Assembly: GCF_015773195.1 (NCBI RefSeq)
Contig: NZ_JADWYK010000019.1
Coordinates: 1-64,000, forward strand
Reading direction: 5' to 3'
Length of the DNA: 64,000 nucleotides
Origin: Hymenobacter guriensis
GTDB taxonomy: Bacteria > Bacteroidota > Bacteroidia > Cytophagales > Hymenobacteraceae
How positions within the stretch are numbered: the first letter of the stretch is position 1; the number at the start of each line of letters is the position of its first letter. The notes under the pieces were generated by a model. The model worked only from the letters and a program-made list of their open reading frames with translations. It had not been told where the DNA came from and ran no database searches. The position numbers were made by a program, and so were the translations under genes. Positions 44,924 to 53,532 of the stretch are shown piece after piece.

Positions 44924-47251
44924 TTAGGCCTCAGTTTTTGTCCCTGCTGCTAAGGTGTTTACATGTTTGGCCAAGGTTTCTTTCACCTCTTGGCGCACCC
45001 GCAGAAAGTTCTCCTGCACCGTGCGCGAAAGGGCGCTGGCCGGGTCTTCGCCGGGGCCGCCGAAGCTCACCATCTGGTGCAGGGGAAACCGCTCGGGCGT
45101 AACGTCGGCCCGGGCAATGGTGCCCTGGAAAAAGGTGCTGCCGGTTTCCACCGTCTGGCCGATAAACTCGCCCTGCTGCAGGCCGATGGTATCCTGCACC
45201 CGCACCAGGCTGCGCTCCTGGTAGCTGGTGCTCTGGTTGGTGGAGTTGTTGCGCGCCCCGCTGCCCTGGCTGGTACCGGTGCTCGTGCTTATCATCTGCT
45301 TGTCCTCTCGGCCCACCAGCTCGGAAATGAACTTGGCCGTTTCCAGCGAGTTCACCTTGCCGAAAAACTGGTTGTTGAGGTTGCTCACCATCACCTGCAT
45401 CTTCTCCTTGCCGTAGGCGTCCGTCATCTGGCTCAGGTCCTGGGTCATGTACACCATCGCCACCTTGTTGCTGCGGGCCGTGGCCGGAATCACTTCCAGC
45501 CCCGGCACGTAGAGTGTCGCGGCCTCATCGAGAAACACGTAGCTGCGGTGCTTATTCTGCTGATTCATTAGCTTGAGCGCTACCGTAATCACGCAGCTGA
45601 CCACCGGCGAAAACGTGTCCTTCAGCGTCGGGTCGTTGCCGATGCACAGCAGCTTGGGCCGCTGCTTATCGTTCAAATTGAGTGAAAAGCCCTCCCCGTT
45701 TGCCTCGTCCGGGGTCAGCACCCACACCACCTCGGGGCTGTTAATCTTGGTCAGGTTCACCTGCAGCGTGCCCAGCACCGCGCCCACCTGCTTGTCGGCG
45801 CGGGTCTGCACCGCCGAGATGAGGCTGCGGGCTTGGTCGCCGCATTCCAAATCTGTTTCCAGCATACTCAGCACGTGGGTGTAGTCCTTGTACATGGCCG
45901 TGGCCACCACGTGCGGAATGGTGCAGTACTGCGGGTAATGCTTCTTGTAAAACCAGATGATGCCGGTCAGGTAGGCCACGGAACTGGTATCGAAGAACTC
46001 CATCTTGCGGATGCTCGACGGGTTCAGGTTGTTGATGATGGCCTTGCTGTATTCCTCGGCGAAGGCCACCACCGGCATATCGGCCGGCCGCAGCGGGTTC
46101 ACCCGCTCGCTGCGCGTCAGGTCCCGGAAGTTGATGATGTGCAGCTGCACGGGCGGTTCCGCCGCCGGCTGCGGCTCGGGCTTGCCGAACAGGCCCATCA
46201 GCCGGGCCTGCAGCCGGCCCTGAAAGCTGGCCGCGTAGCTGGCAGCCAACTGCTGCTCGCGCTCCTTGCGGCGCTCGGCCAGTACCAGAGCTTTCTGCAT
46301 CGCCTCGGCCAGCACCGGAAACTTGAAGTCGTACACCAGCCCGGCGAAGTTCTGGTAGGCAAACTGCTCAATCAGCGGCTCCCCTATCGAGTAGGTCTTG
46401 CCCGCGCCCGCGCCGCCCAGCACCAGCGTGCCCCGGTACGGGTTGGCCACCGTAATCCAGCCCCCGTCCGCCGTGGGGAAGTGCACGGCATCGGGGCTTT
46501 TCACCTTCCGGCGCTCGGTGCTCAGCCCGAAAGCCGGCTTTTTAGTCATGGCCCACAGCAGCCCCACTACTCCCCCACTGCCCAGCACGGCCACGGCCGC
46601 TCCCGGATAGCCAAATTCGATAAAGCCCGGCGAGTAGTGGTGCATGTTCAGCAGGGTATAGCCCGCTACCAGGAATAAGGCTCCGCACAGGCCCGCCACG
46701 ACGCGCACGGCCTGCCGGTTGATGACGTTGCGCCTGGCCTGCCCGGGCTTCGCCTGCGGGGCTTTCTGCACGAATACAAGCACCAGCCCGGCCAGCAGCA
46801 GCAGCGCCCGCAGGTACACCCCGGCCGGACCGTAGAAGCGGGCAGCTTTTACCAGCAGCTTGCTCCCTATGCCGCTGCCGGCTTTGGCCAGCGCGTCGGT
46901 CCCGCCTTTGGCCTTATTCAGCGCTTGGTCGGTGGAGTGCGTTACGGCCCCCTCCCCTACCGCTGCCCCCTCCCCTACCGGCGGGCGGGCAGCAGCTTCG
47001 GCCTTGGCAATGCGGGCCTGGCGCTGCCGCTCGGCAATGCGCGCCGTGGTAGCCGCCAATCGCTCTTTGGGCGTCAGGCTGTCCGCTGGTATGCCGGCCG
47101 CCTGGATGAGCTGCGCCCGGCGGGCCTCGGCAATCTCGGGGCCGTGCAGGAGCACGTAGTAGTCGCCGCCGATAATGGCCAGCAGCAGCAGGACAACAAA
47201 GAGGCCCGCGCCCTGGGTACTGGCCGCTGGCCGAGGTGCTTGACTGGTCAT
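44924..47251 (-). CDS. traG-like T4CP: Type IV coupling protein (TraG/VirD4-like)
   Basis: A 775-residue protein. N-terminal membrane segments lie near residues 16-35, 150-162 and 180-230. Walker A is GGAGAGKT at 279-286, followed by GLVYDFKFPVL, and Walker B is SYVFLDEAATL at 570-580. MVYMTQDLSQ follows, as in TraG/TraD coupling ATPases. It would bring the relaxase-DNA complex to the secretion channel. It sits downstream of the relaxase in the leftward mobilisation cluster. A hairpin overlaps its end (44890-44935). Confidence 0.9.
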   Translation of the reverse strand: MTSQAPRPAASTQGAGLFVVLLLLAIIGGDYYVLLHGPEIAEARRAQLIQAAGIPADSLTPKERLAATTARIAERQRQARIAKAEAAARPPVGEGAAVGEGAVTHSTDQALNKAKGGTDALAKAGSGIGSKLLVKAARFYGPAGVYLRALLLLAGLVLVFVQKAPQAKPGQARRNVINRQAVRVVAGLCGALFLVAGYTLLNMHHYSPGFIEFGYPGAAVAVLGSGGVVGLLWAMTKKPAFGLSTERRKVKSPDAVHFPTADGGWITVANPYRGTLVLGGAGAGKTYSIGEPLIEQFAYQNFAGLVYDFKFPVLAEAMQKALVLAERRKEREQQLAASYAASFQGRLQARLMGLFGKPEPQPAAEPPVQLHIINFRDLTRSERVNPLRPADMPVVAFAEEYSKAIINNLNPSSIRKMEFFDTSSVAYLTGIIWFYKKHYPQYCTIPHVVATAMYKDYTHVLSMLETDLECGDQARSLISAVQTRADKQVGAVLGTLQVNLTKINSPEVVWVLTPDEANGEGFSLNLNDKQRPKLLCIGNDPTLKDTFSPVVSCVITVALKLMNQQNKHRSYVFLDEAATLYVPGLEVIPATARSNKVAMVYMTQDLSQMTDAYGKEKMQVMVSNLNNQFFGKVNSLETAKFISELVGREDKQMISTSTGTSQGSGARNNSTNQSTSYQERSLVRVQDTIGLQQGEFIGQTVETGSTFFQGTIARADVTPERFPLHQMVSFGGPGEDPASALSRTVQENFLRVRQEVKETLAKHVNTLAAGTKTEA

Positions 47252-47304
47252 AGGCTTGAAAGCTGATTTAGATGGGTAGGATGATGATGGGGCGAGCGGG
47301 CACG

Positions 47305-48324
47305 CTACATTTCAATGTCCAGCTCTGCGCTGTTGCGGCCCCTTTTCTCGCTGAGGTGCTCGGTCTTTTCCTCGCGGCCCGTGTTGGAGCGCACCGCCTG
47401 CTGCACGGCGTGGAGCATGGTGCTGGCCGCGTGCTGCGGCTCCGGCCGCTCGCGGCCCGTGCTCAGCAGGTGGTAGGCGTTATCAATGGGCTGGCCCTGC
47501 TGCGCCCGCCGCTCGACGGTAGCCAGGGAGCGGTAAAACGTCTTGTCGTACTCGCGGCCCTGGGCAATCTGCTGGACCCGCAGCGGGTCCAGTCGCTCTT
47601 CCTTCAGCACGCGCAGGTTGAGGGCGGCCACCCGCTCCCCAATCCTGACTGCGCGGCCGGCATCCCGGCTACCATCGCGCTGCTTGGGTCGCAGCTTTTC
47701 GTGGGCCTGAGCCGTGTAGCCAAACTGCTTCTCAAACTGCCGGCCGGCCGCTGCCTGCCACTGCATCAGGTCAAAGCGGCTGCGGCGGCCGCCGGGGTTC
47801 AGCGTGATTCTCTGCTGCGCGTCGCGGGCACTCACGATGACGTGAATGTGCGTCTGCAGGCCCGGCCGCTGCTCGCCTATCTTGGCCTGGCCAGTGCTCA
47901 CTTCCGGGTCGGTGCCCCGGTAGCTGCGCTGCTGGTGCAGCGTGGCTCCCCACACCAGGTCCTGGCTACCTAGCTCCCGCCCATCCTTCAGCCTGAAGTT
48001 GGCGGCGTACTGCGCCATCACCTGCCGGGTATAGTCTTTCAGCTTGGCCTCGTCGTTGCCGATGTGCGTCAGCTCGGCCTCGCTGGGGCTAATCACCAGG
48101 GAGTAGAATTTGGCTTCGCCGGCCCGCAGTCCCTTCACGTTAGAATCGATATTTTGCCCTACCTCGGCCGCGCTGAGGCCGTCGCTATCAGCCCCGAAAA
48201 ACGTGGCTTCCTCCCCGTCCCGCCCGGTTTCCTGCTTCAGATAATTGAGCGTTTGCGCACTGCTTCCGCTGTTGCTGTAAGCCGCTTTCCCGTGCGTCGC
48301 GGGGTTGATTAGCTTGATATACAT
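47305..48324 (-). CDS. mobB: Relaxase (Bacteroidota MobB/DUF5712-like)
   Basis: A 339-residue protein. The metal-binding relaxase motif HIHVIVS is at residues 159-165 with supporting Q158-region histidines. Conserved N-terminal MYIKLINPATHG and LNYLKQETGR are typical of the DUF5712 group. It would nick at oriT and lead the strand into the recipient. It follows the RHH accessory gene by 14 bases and precedes the coupling protein. Confidence 0.85.
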   Translation of the reverse strand: MYIKLINPATHGKAAYSNSGSSAQTLNYLKQETGRDGEEATFFGADSDGLSAAEVGQNIDSNVKGLRAGEAKFYSLVISPSEAELTHIGNDEAKLKDYTRQVMAQYAANFRLKDGRELGSQDLVWGATLHQQRSYRGTDPEVSTGQAKIGEQRPGLQTHIHVIVSARDAQQRITLNPGGRRSRFDLMQWQAAAGRQFEKQFGYTAQAHEKLRPKQRDGSRDAGRAVRIGERVAALNLRVLKEERLDPLRVQQIAQGREYDKTFYRSLATVERRAQQGQPIDNAYHLLSTGRERPEPQHAASTMLHAVQQAVRSNTGREEKTEHLSEKRGRNSAELDIEM

Positions 48325-48338
48325 CGGTGGCTCTGCGC

Positions 48339-48857
48339 TTAATTCTTGACTGCTTTTGCCACCGTATCGCCAGCATTTATTCTGCCTTTATCCGCTTGTT
48401 GAGCGTTAGCTATCGCCTCTTTCGCTTGCCGCTCAATCATGTCTTCGTTCTGCGCCCGCAGCTGCTTTAAGCCCTCCCGCTGCTCGTTTAACTGCGCCTC
48501 ATTAAGGCCGCCTAGCTGCTGCGTCAGGTTGTTTACCAGGATTTCATTCATGCGCAGCACGCGCTCCAGCGTCACCCGACTACGAAGCATTTCCTCCAGT
48601 ATTGGCAGCAGCAGACTACGCTCCTGCTCCTGCAGATACCCAAATACCCGGTCGCCGAGCTTCTTTACCTGCTGCATAATCAGCTGGCCTTCGCGGGCCA
48701 CATCCTCCACGGGGTGCAGCCCGCGCTCCGCGAAGTAGCGCACGGCCGCTCCGGTGTAATCAGCCTGGCTTATCTGTAGCCGCTTGGCCTCTTTGCTCAG
48801 TAGAAAATGAGTGGCTGCAGGTACGTTGACGCTCTTCGTAGCGGGGTTGGTTGGCAT
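48339..48857 (-). CDS. Relaxosome accessory protein (BfmA/MobA-like, RHH)
   Basis: The ATG at 48857 (MPTNPATKSVNVPAATH) is preferred to one 12 bases upstream. The N-terminal 60 residues look like a ribbon-helix-helix domain (KSVNVPAATHFLLSKEAKRLQISQADYTGAAVRYFAERG). A long coiled-coil-like tail follows. Such proteins bind oriT repeats and recruit the relaxase. It is the first gene leftward of the candidate oriT. Confidence 0.75.
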   Translation of the reverse strand: MPTNPATKSVNVPAATHFLLSKEAKRLQISQADYTGAAVRYFAERGLHPVEDVAREGQLIMQQVKKLGDRVFGYLQEQERSLLLPILEEMLRSRVTLERVLRMNEILVNNLTQQLGGLNEAQLNEQREGLKQLRAQNEDMIERQAKEAIANAQQADKGRINAGDTVAKAVKN

Positions 48858-48936
48858 AGGTAGAATCAATCTTCTGCCCGCCCTCTCTAGGTTATTTTTA
48901 ACCTACAAATCAGTTAGTTATCTTAACAAACCTATA

Positions 48937-49000
48937 GATTTAAGCTCTGCTTAAATCCAAGTATCACACTTACAGGTGCTTAGTACCCTGTATGTGATAC
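48937..49000. other. Candidate oriT: two hairpins upstream of the mobilisation genes
   Basis: GATTTAAGC / GCTTAAATC (48937-48957, loop TCT) is a perfect 9-bp stem. GTATCACA (48961) pairs with TGTGATAC (48993-49000), with inner ACAGG/CCTGT. Position directly upstream of the RHH-relaxase operon is typical of oriT. Confidence 0.6.
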
Positions 49001-49039
49001 TCTTCTTGCTAAGACTACCTACACTACATTCAAGAGGGA

Positions 49040-49072
49040 TTTCAGAATTATTTGAGAACTATTTCAGAACTA
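49040..49072. repeat. Three tandem 11-bp repeats beside the candidate oriT
   Basis: TTTCAGAATTA, TTTGAGAACTA and TTTCAGAACTA follow without gap. The same unit recurs three times before the transfer operon at 61398-61430. Confidence 0.8.
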
Positions 49073-49271
49073 CGGGTACGTATTACGAGTGGCATTGGGT
49101 TAGCCTTTCTCTATTGTTACCCCGGCCTGCCGCTGTGTTCTGGCTTACTCCCACCGCAACTCCTCTCCTGCTCTTACCGCACTGCTTCGTCCTGCCTGCT
49201 GTGTATCTGGGCAACAGGTGTAGCTTCTATCCTTTCCCGCGCTCATTAGCCCGCGAAGGTTTTTTGATATC

Positions 49272-49645
49272 TACTACTACTTTACAACATTACTACTTTA
49301 CGACTTTGCCCTGCACGCATCGACTGTTGTTGTCATTAAGCTCAGCATTGCCTGGCAGCATCAGCTTACTACTTTACGACATTACTACTTTACTACATTG
49401 ACGAGTTTGCTCTGCCGACGTGTTACTACTTTACTACAATGCGACTTTACTACACGCAGAATGTATGCGAGTGCTAATGTGGCATCTTTGAGTTTTTACA
49501 ACATTACTACTTTACTACAATGCATTTTTACTACTTGTAGCAAATACTACTTTGCAACTTATTGCTTTTACTACTTAGTCATTTTACGACTACACAACTT
49601 TGCGACAATGCGACTTTACTACTTTGCGACATTTTCGCTTACATT
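49272..49645. repeat. Centromere-like array upstream of parA
   Basis: A strand-biased stretch of about 375 bases (T, A and C rich, poor in G) built of degenerate units close to TACTACTTTACKACAWT. At least a dozen copies of TACTAC or TTTACGAC are present in direct orientation. The last copies run into a TACATTTG promoter box at 49640-49647 before parA. The most likely role is parS with autoregulation. Reading frames through it (48976-49685) are by-products of the repeat. Between 49073 and 49271 nothing distinctive is seen. Confidence 0.75.
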
Positions 49646-49706
49646 TGCCTTCCCCGGGCCTGACCATCTGGGGCATCAGCGCTAGCTTACCTTAACCAGT
49701 AACCCC

Positions 49707-50486
49707 ATGTCAAAAGTCATCAGCTTTGCTACCCAAAAGGGGGGCTCGGGCAAGTCAACCCTGGCCCTCGTCCTCGCGGCTCCTCTGGCTATCGAGTACG
49801 GACTGAAAATCGCCATCCTGGATTGTGACTACCAGCAGAGCATCGTCAAAACCCGCCAGCAGCTGGACGAGCCCAGCCTGGCTATCCTGCGTGAGTCAGA
49901 CCCGGCGGCGGATTACCCCTACGACGTGTTTCCCATGTCGCTGAAGAGCATCTTTGACTTCATCGACAACCCGGAAAACGACTACGACCTTATCATCATC
50001 GACATTCCCGGCCGGGCCGACGGGGAAGACGTTTTCAACGCCCTCACGGGTTGCGACGCGGTAATAGTGCCGCTGGTATCAGATTACCTGGACCGCGCCT
50101 CCACGGCCGAGTTTATGGGCATCCTGGAAGCGCTCAAGAAAGCAGCCGACAAGGCCGAGGTGGATTTCCAGTATTTCGGTCTCGCCACGAAGCGCATCAG
50201 CGGCCGCCGGGAGGAAAAGGAGATGGACGACTACATTGACGAGCTGGGCCTCTCGCGCTTCCAGTCCTACCTCAGCCACCGCATGGTGTACAGCCGCGCC
50301 TCCACGCTGCACAGCCTGCTGACCCCGGCCTACCGCAACTACGCCGGAGGCACCAAGGATAGCTCAGAGGAAATCCGGCGCGTATGCGACGAGTTGATAG
50401 AAAAGCTGGACCTACCCCGCCGCAAAGCCGATGTCGGCGTTGAGTTGGAAGAAACGACCGATACCACCCCAACCGAAATTAAGTAA
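49707..50486 (+). CDS. parA: ParA-type plasmid partition ATPase
   Basis: A 259-residue protein. The deviant Walker A KGGSGKST is at residues 11-18, LIIIDIPG near residue 95 gives the Walker B region, and DCDYQQS gives A'. It drives plasmid segregation with a centromere-binding partner. It is a short ParA without an N-terminal DNA-binding domain. The next gene overlaps its stop in TAATG, and the repeat array upstream is the probable centromere. Confidence 0.9.
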   Translation: MSKVISFATQKGGSGKSTLALVLAAPLAIEYGLKIAILDCDYQQSIVKTRQQLDEPSLAILRESDPAADYPYDVFPMSLKSIFDFIDNPENDYDLIIIDIPGRADGEDVFNALTGCDAVIVPLVSDYLDRASTAEFMGILEALKKAADKAEVDFQYFGLATKRISGRREEKEMDDYIDELGLSRFQSYLSHRMVYSRASTLHSLLTPAYRNYAGGTKDSSEEIRRVCDELIEKLDLPRRKADVGVELEETTDTTPTEIK

Positions 50487-51022
50487 TGGCAAAGTCTCCC
50501 TTTGTAAAAGCGAAAATTGAAGGCCCCCGGAAGCGTATCCCGGTTGATGAGACCTTGCGCGCCGAAGCCCGCGCTGGGATGGGAGGGGAGCAAACCCGCC
50601 TGGAAGCCGAAGGCAAGGCAACTACCCCGGCTGCGACTGCCCCTGCAGAAGCGGTAGCGGCCCCAGTAGCGTCACCCGTGCCTGCGCCAACGCCCGAGCC
50701 GGTAACAACAGTTGAGCCCACGCCAGAGCCCGCGCCGGCTGCTGTTCAGCCGGTGGCGGAAGCCGCAGCTACTTCCGTGCCTGCGGCCCCGGTTGAGCGC
50801 CGTCCCCGTGGCCGCAAGCCGGCAGCAGCGGGCCCGGAGCCAACGGGTGAGTTGAAAGGGGTGAGGATTGCGGAATCTGTGTGGTCGGAAATTCGCAAGA
50901 TTATCGTTCAGCTTCCTAAAGGGCCGGATATGCCGACAAATATTATCGGCTACCTGCACGCGGCCCACCGGCACTACGAGGCGCACCTGCGCAAGCAGGG
51001 CAAGCTCCCGCCAGTCAATTAG
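50486..51022 (+). CDS. ParA partner: probable centromere-binding protein
   Basis: A 178-residue protein. The N-terminal 40 residues are basic, then about 90 residues are a Pro/Ala/Glu linker (PAPTPEPVTTVEPTPEP). The C-terminal 50 residues (VRIAESVWSEIRKIIVQLPKGPDMPTNIIGYLHAAHRHY) resemble a ribbon-helix-helix or DUF3408-like domain. It starts within the parA stop codon. No ParB-like protein is nearby, so this is the natural centromere binder. Confidence 0.7.
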   Translation: MAKSPFVKAKIEGPRKRIPVDETLRAEARAGMGGEQTRLEAEGKATTPAATAPAEAVAAPVASPVPAPTPEPVTTVEPTPEPAPAAVQPVAEAAATSVPAAPVERRPRGRKPAAAGPEPTGELKGVRIAESVWSEIRKIIVQLPKGPDMPTNIIGYLHAAHRHYEAHLRKQGKLPPVN

Positions 51023-51114
51023 CGCGCTAGGACTGGTTAAGGATGACCAGCCGGCTTGGTCACCGGACCTCGCTTATTCTAATAATGCCGCAGCACGTTT
51101 GCTGCTGATACGCC

Positions 51115-51154
51115 AACCAAGGGCAGCTCCTAGTAGGGCTGCCCTTGGTTTTTT
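51115..51154 (+). terminator. Strong terminator after the partition operon
   Basis: AACCAAGGGCAGC (51115-51127) and GCTGCCCTTGGTT (51138-51150) pair perfectly over 13 bp and are followed by TTTT. Confidence 0.9.
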
Positions 51155-51209
51155 GGGCAGTGGGGAAGAAACAGTTAACGCGAACCAGCAATTTTCCTGC
51201 TGGAAAGTG

Positions 51210-51578
51210 CTAAGCCGCCGTATCCTTCTGCGGCCGGGTACTGACGCGGGGGCCATTCCAGTCCTGCAAAGTCGTTGTGAGTCGGTCAGCCACGATGGCC
51301 AGTCGTTCGGGAGTTGCTGGCATATCATCGCCAGCCAGCGGCAGAATCCAGATGTGCGAGCTTCCACAGCCAATCTGGTAGCCCGGCCCCATCAATTCCC
51401 GCACAGCCGGGGCGAGGTCACGCAAATCCGCCTGATGCGTGTGATGCTGCACGTACTGGCGAAGCTTTGCCAGCCGGATTCTTTCGGCTTTGTCACGCGG
51501 CTTTTGCTCAATGACCAGATACGCTTCCTGCGCGGGCAAGCCCGTGGTACTCGGGTAGGATTGAGGGGGACGATTCAT
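51210..51578 (-). CDS. Hypothetical protein, 122 residues
   Basis: Unrecognised. A central QHHTHQADLRDLAPAVRELMGPGYQIGCGSSHIWILPL suggests a compact alpha/beta domain. It is the last gene of the leftward ardC operon. Confidence 0.5.
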   Translation of the reverse strand: MNRPPQSYPSTTGLPAQEAYLVIEQKPRDKAERIRLAKLRQYVQHHTHQADLRDLAPAVRELMGPGYQIGCGSSHIWILPLAGDDMPATPERLAIVADRLTTTLQDWNGPRVSTRPQKDTAA

Positions 51579-51641
51579 AAAGCAAGGGGCAAGGTGAGAA
51601 GTTGGCCGACTGCGGACGGTCCGGTGGGGGAGGGGAGGGGG

Positions 51642-51872
51642 CTATTGTTGAAAAAGCAGGTCGGCCGGGGCTACCCGGTGCCACTGCCCGGTCTGCAGGT
51701 AGCGAACCTGAAACTGGCCCCGCCGGGTCCGGGCCTGGCTCACGCGGTACGCCGCCGGCGCTGACACAGCCTCAATGGCGGCGGCGCGGTGAAATACCGA
51801 CCAGCAATTGTTGGCAAGGGCCTGCTGCACGTCACGGGTAACGTGCCTGATGGTGGTTAGGGGACTGCTCAT
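51642..51872 (-). CDS. Small hypothetical protein, 76 residues
   Basis: No recognised family. Helical N-terminus (TIRHVTRDVQQALANNCWSV), then basic beta-like segments. It starts 9 bases after the upstream gene's stop in the ardC operon. Confidence 0.5.
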   Translation of the reverse strand: MSSPLTTIRHVTRDVQQALANNCWSVFHRAAAIEAVSAPAAYRVSQARTRRGQFQVRYLQTGQWHRVAPADLLFQQ

Positions 51873-51880
51873 GTCTGGGG

Positions 51881-52168
51881 TTATAGTGCTAGCTGAAACT
51901 GCCCGCCGTGCTGCTTGCTTGTGCGGCGCAGGCCTTCGCAGGCAATGGGTCGAACTGCCCGCACCAGCTTCAGAAGGGAGTCGTAGGCGGCTGACGTGTC
52001 AATCTCCAGCCCCAGCCGCTCGGCAACCTCCTCGGCGAGCACTTCGCTGTTAATGCCTTTATTCAACTGCCGCATCAGGTTTTCTACGTCGGCAACGGCG
52101 GCAATCACCCGGCTGCGGTACTCGTTCCAGGCTGGGCTCTGGATGGTGGGGGCTTCACTGGCTTTCAT
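51881..52168 (-). CDS. Hypothetical helical protein, 95 residues
   Basis: The ATG at 52168 is preferred because the longer frame reads the hexamer repeat (PSPNPSPNSNSS). Helical sequence SRVIAAVADVENLMRQLNKG and SAAYDSLLKLVRAVRPIA. Unknown role within the ardC operon. Confidence 0.5.
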   Translation of the reverse strand: MKASEAPTIQSPAWNEYRSRVIAAVADVENLMRQLNKGINSEVLAEEVAERLGLEIDTSAAYDSLLKLVRAVRPIACEGLRRTSKQHGGQFQLAL

Positions 52169-52171
52169 AAG

Positions 52172-52216
52172 CAGGCTAGAGTTAGAGTTAGGGCTAGGAT
52201 TAGGGCTAGGGCTAGC
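52172..52216. repeat. Seven degenerate 6-bp repeats (NNTAGN)
   Basis: GCTAGA, GTTAGA, GTTAGG, GCTAGG, ATTAGG, GCTAGG, GCTAGC in direct tandem, directly before the start of the 95-residue gene. The array occupies its translation-initiation region, so copy number could change expression. Confidence 0.8.
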
Positions 52217-52247
52217 CGCTCGCAAGCGGCCAGCCCCGCCCGGCGGG

Positions 52248-53270
52248 CTATGCGAGCTGCAGCCAGCTTAGCTCGGCGGCCATAAACTCGCGGTCGATGT
52301 CGTCGAGCACCGCAGCCGGCGCGCTGGCAACCGGCGCGGCTGCCGGGGCCTGCACCTCATCGGCCTCGCCCTCCGGCTCCGCTGTCGTCCCTAGTATCGT
52401 TTCAGCGGCGCGCTGGGCTTTGCTGGCGGCCTGTACCACAAGCTTCTTGTCGTTCTTTAACCGCTCCAGCCAGTTCTGAATGTAGGCCACGGCGTTTTCT
52501 TCGGTCTGCTCGGTCGCAATGCCGGCCGCCGCGCTCAGAAAGGATGCGCCCATTTCAGCGGTCATTTCCTCGCGGGCGTAGCTGCTGCTCTGCTTGCCCT
52601 CGCCGGCGGTCAGGTCGGCCCGGTCGAGGCGGCTCTGGTGGCCGGTGCTGTGCGTCAGCTCGTGAAACAGGGTCTGATAGTAGCCCTCCGACGTGGTGAA
52701 GGTTTCCGGCTTGGGCATGTTCACAAAGTCCAGCGCCGGCGAATAGTAGGCCCGCTGGTGCAGGTGCTGAATGGCGGGCTTGCCGTCCCACGCCTCCACG
52801 ATGCCTTCGGCCACTTCGCTGGGGGTGAACTCCTGCTTGGCTACCTCGGGCAGATTGAACTCGATGCCCTCAATGTCTTCCACTGAAAACACGGTGTAAT
52901 ACTTCAGGAAGGGCATTTTCTCTTCTTTGCCGGTCTCCTTGTTCTCGCGCTTGCTGATGTTGTAGTACACCACCTGATGGCCTTTGGCCCCTTTTCTCAC
53001 GTTGCCGCCCAGCGCCAGCGCCTGCTTGAACGTCATGAAGAAGGGGAGGGCCCCGCTGAAATGCAGCAGAAACAGGTTGATTCCGCTGTACACGCGGCCG
53101 GTGGCGTAATTGCGGGGGAGGCCATACACCGCGTTCCACGGCTTGCGCCACGGAATGATACCGCCTTCCAGCGCCGAAATAATCCGGTCCGTCACAATCT
53201 GGTACACGTCGGGCCGGGTTGCGGCTGCTTTGGTGGCTTTCTTGGCGGCGGGCTTGCTGGTCTTTTTCAT
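52248..53270 (-). CDS. ardC: ArdC-like antirestriction protein
   Basis: A 340-residue protein starting at 53270 (MKKTSKPAAKKATK); the longer frame begins in the promoter element. The N-terminal ssDNA-binding domain (DVYQIVTDRIISALEGGIIPWRKPW) is followed by a zincin-like metallopeptidase domain with HELTHSTGH (His203, Glu204, His207). ArdC proteins protect incoming plasmid DNA from host restriction. It heads a four-gene leftward operon behind copy 3 of the shared element, consistent with early expression in a new host. Confidence 0.85.
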   Translation of the reverse strand: MKKTSKPAAKKATKAAATRPDVYQIVTDRIISALEGGIIPWRKPWNAVYGLPRNYATGRVYSGINLFLLHFSGALPFFMTFKQALALGGNVRKGAKGHQVVYYNISKRENKETGKEEKMPFLKYYTVFSVEDIEGIEFNLPEVAKQEFTPSEVAEGIVEAWDGKPAIQHLHQRAYYSPALDFVNMPKPETFTTSEGYYQTLFHELTHSTGHQSRLDRADLTAGEGKQSSSYAREEMTAEMGASFLSAAAGIATEQTEENAVAYIQNWLERLKNDKKLVVQAASKAQRAAETILGTTAEPEGEADEVQAPAAAPVASAPAAVLDDIDREFMAAELSWLQLA

Positions 53271-53329
53271 GGCTAAAAGGCTGTTATTCCGTTCGTTTGT
53301 TATACTTATTAAACGGCAGCAACGCGCAA

Positions 53330-53348
53330 TTAGTTGCACTTTATACAA
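53330..53348 (-). promoter_or_regulatory. Shared leftward promoter/operator element, copy 3
   Basis: TTGTATAAAGTGCAACTAA on the minus strand, differing from copies 1 and 2 at one base. It ends 60 bases before the ardC start. Confidence 0.8.
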
Positions 53349-53532
53349 TTATTATTAGTACTTACTACAATTATTTTCTTTAAATTAAGCCCCTCTTTTC
53401 CCGCCTTTTTTTCCCCACCGCCCCTAATTCTGCTTGGTCACGAAACAGTAGAAGACTCACGAGCACCCTGCTGGGAGTGGGGCGGCTTTTTCAGCCGGCT
53501 GGCTCCCGGCTCCGAATCTCTTTCCAATGGTA

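Noticed and set aside
48976..49685. Two rightward reading frames across the oriT-parA interval
   Set aside because: Their sequence is only the translation of the TACTACTTTAC-like DNA repeats (YYFTTLPC-type strings), with no protein character.
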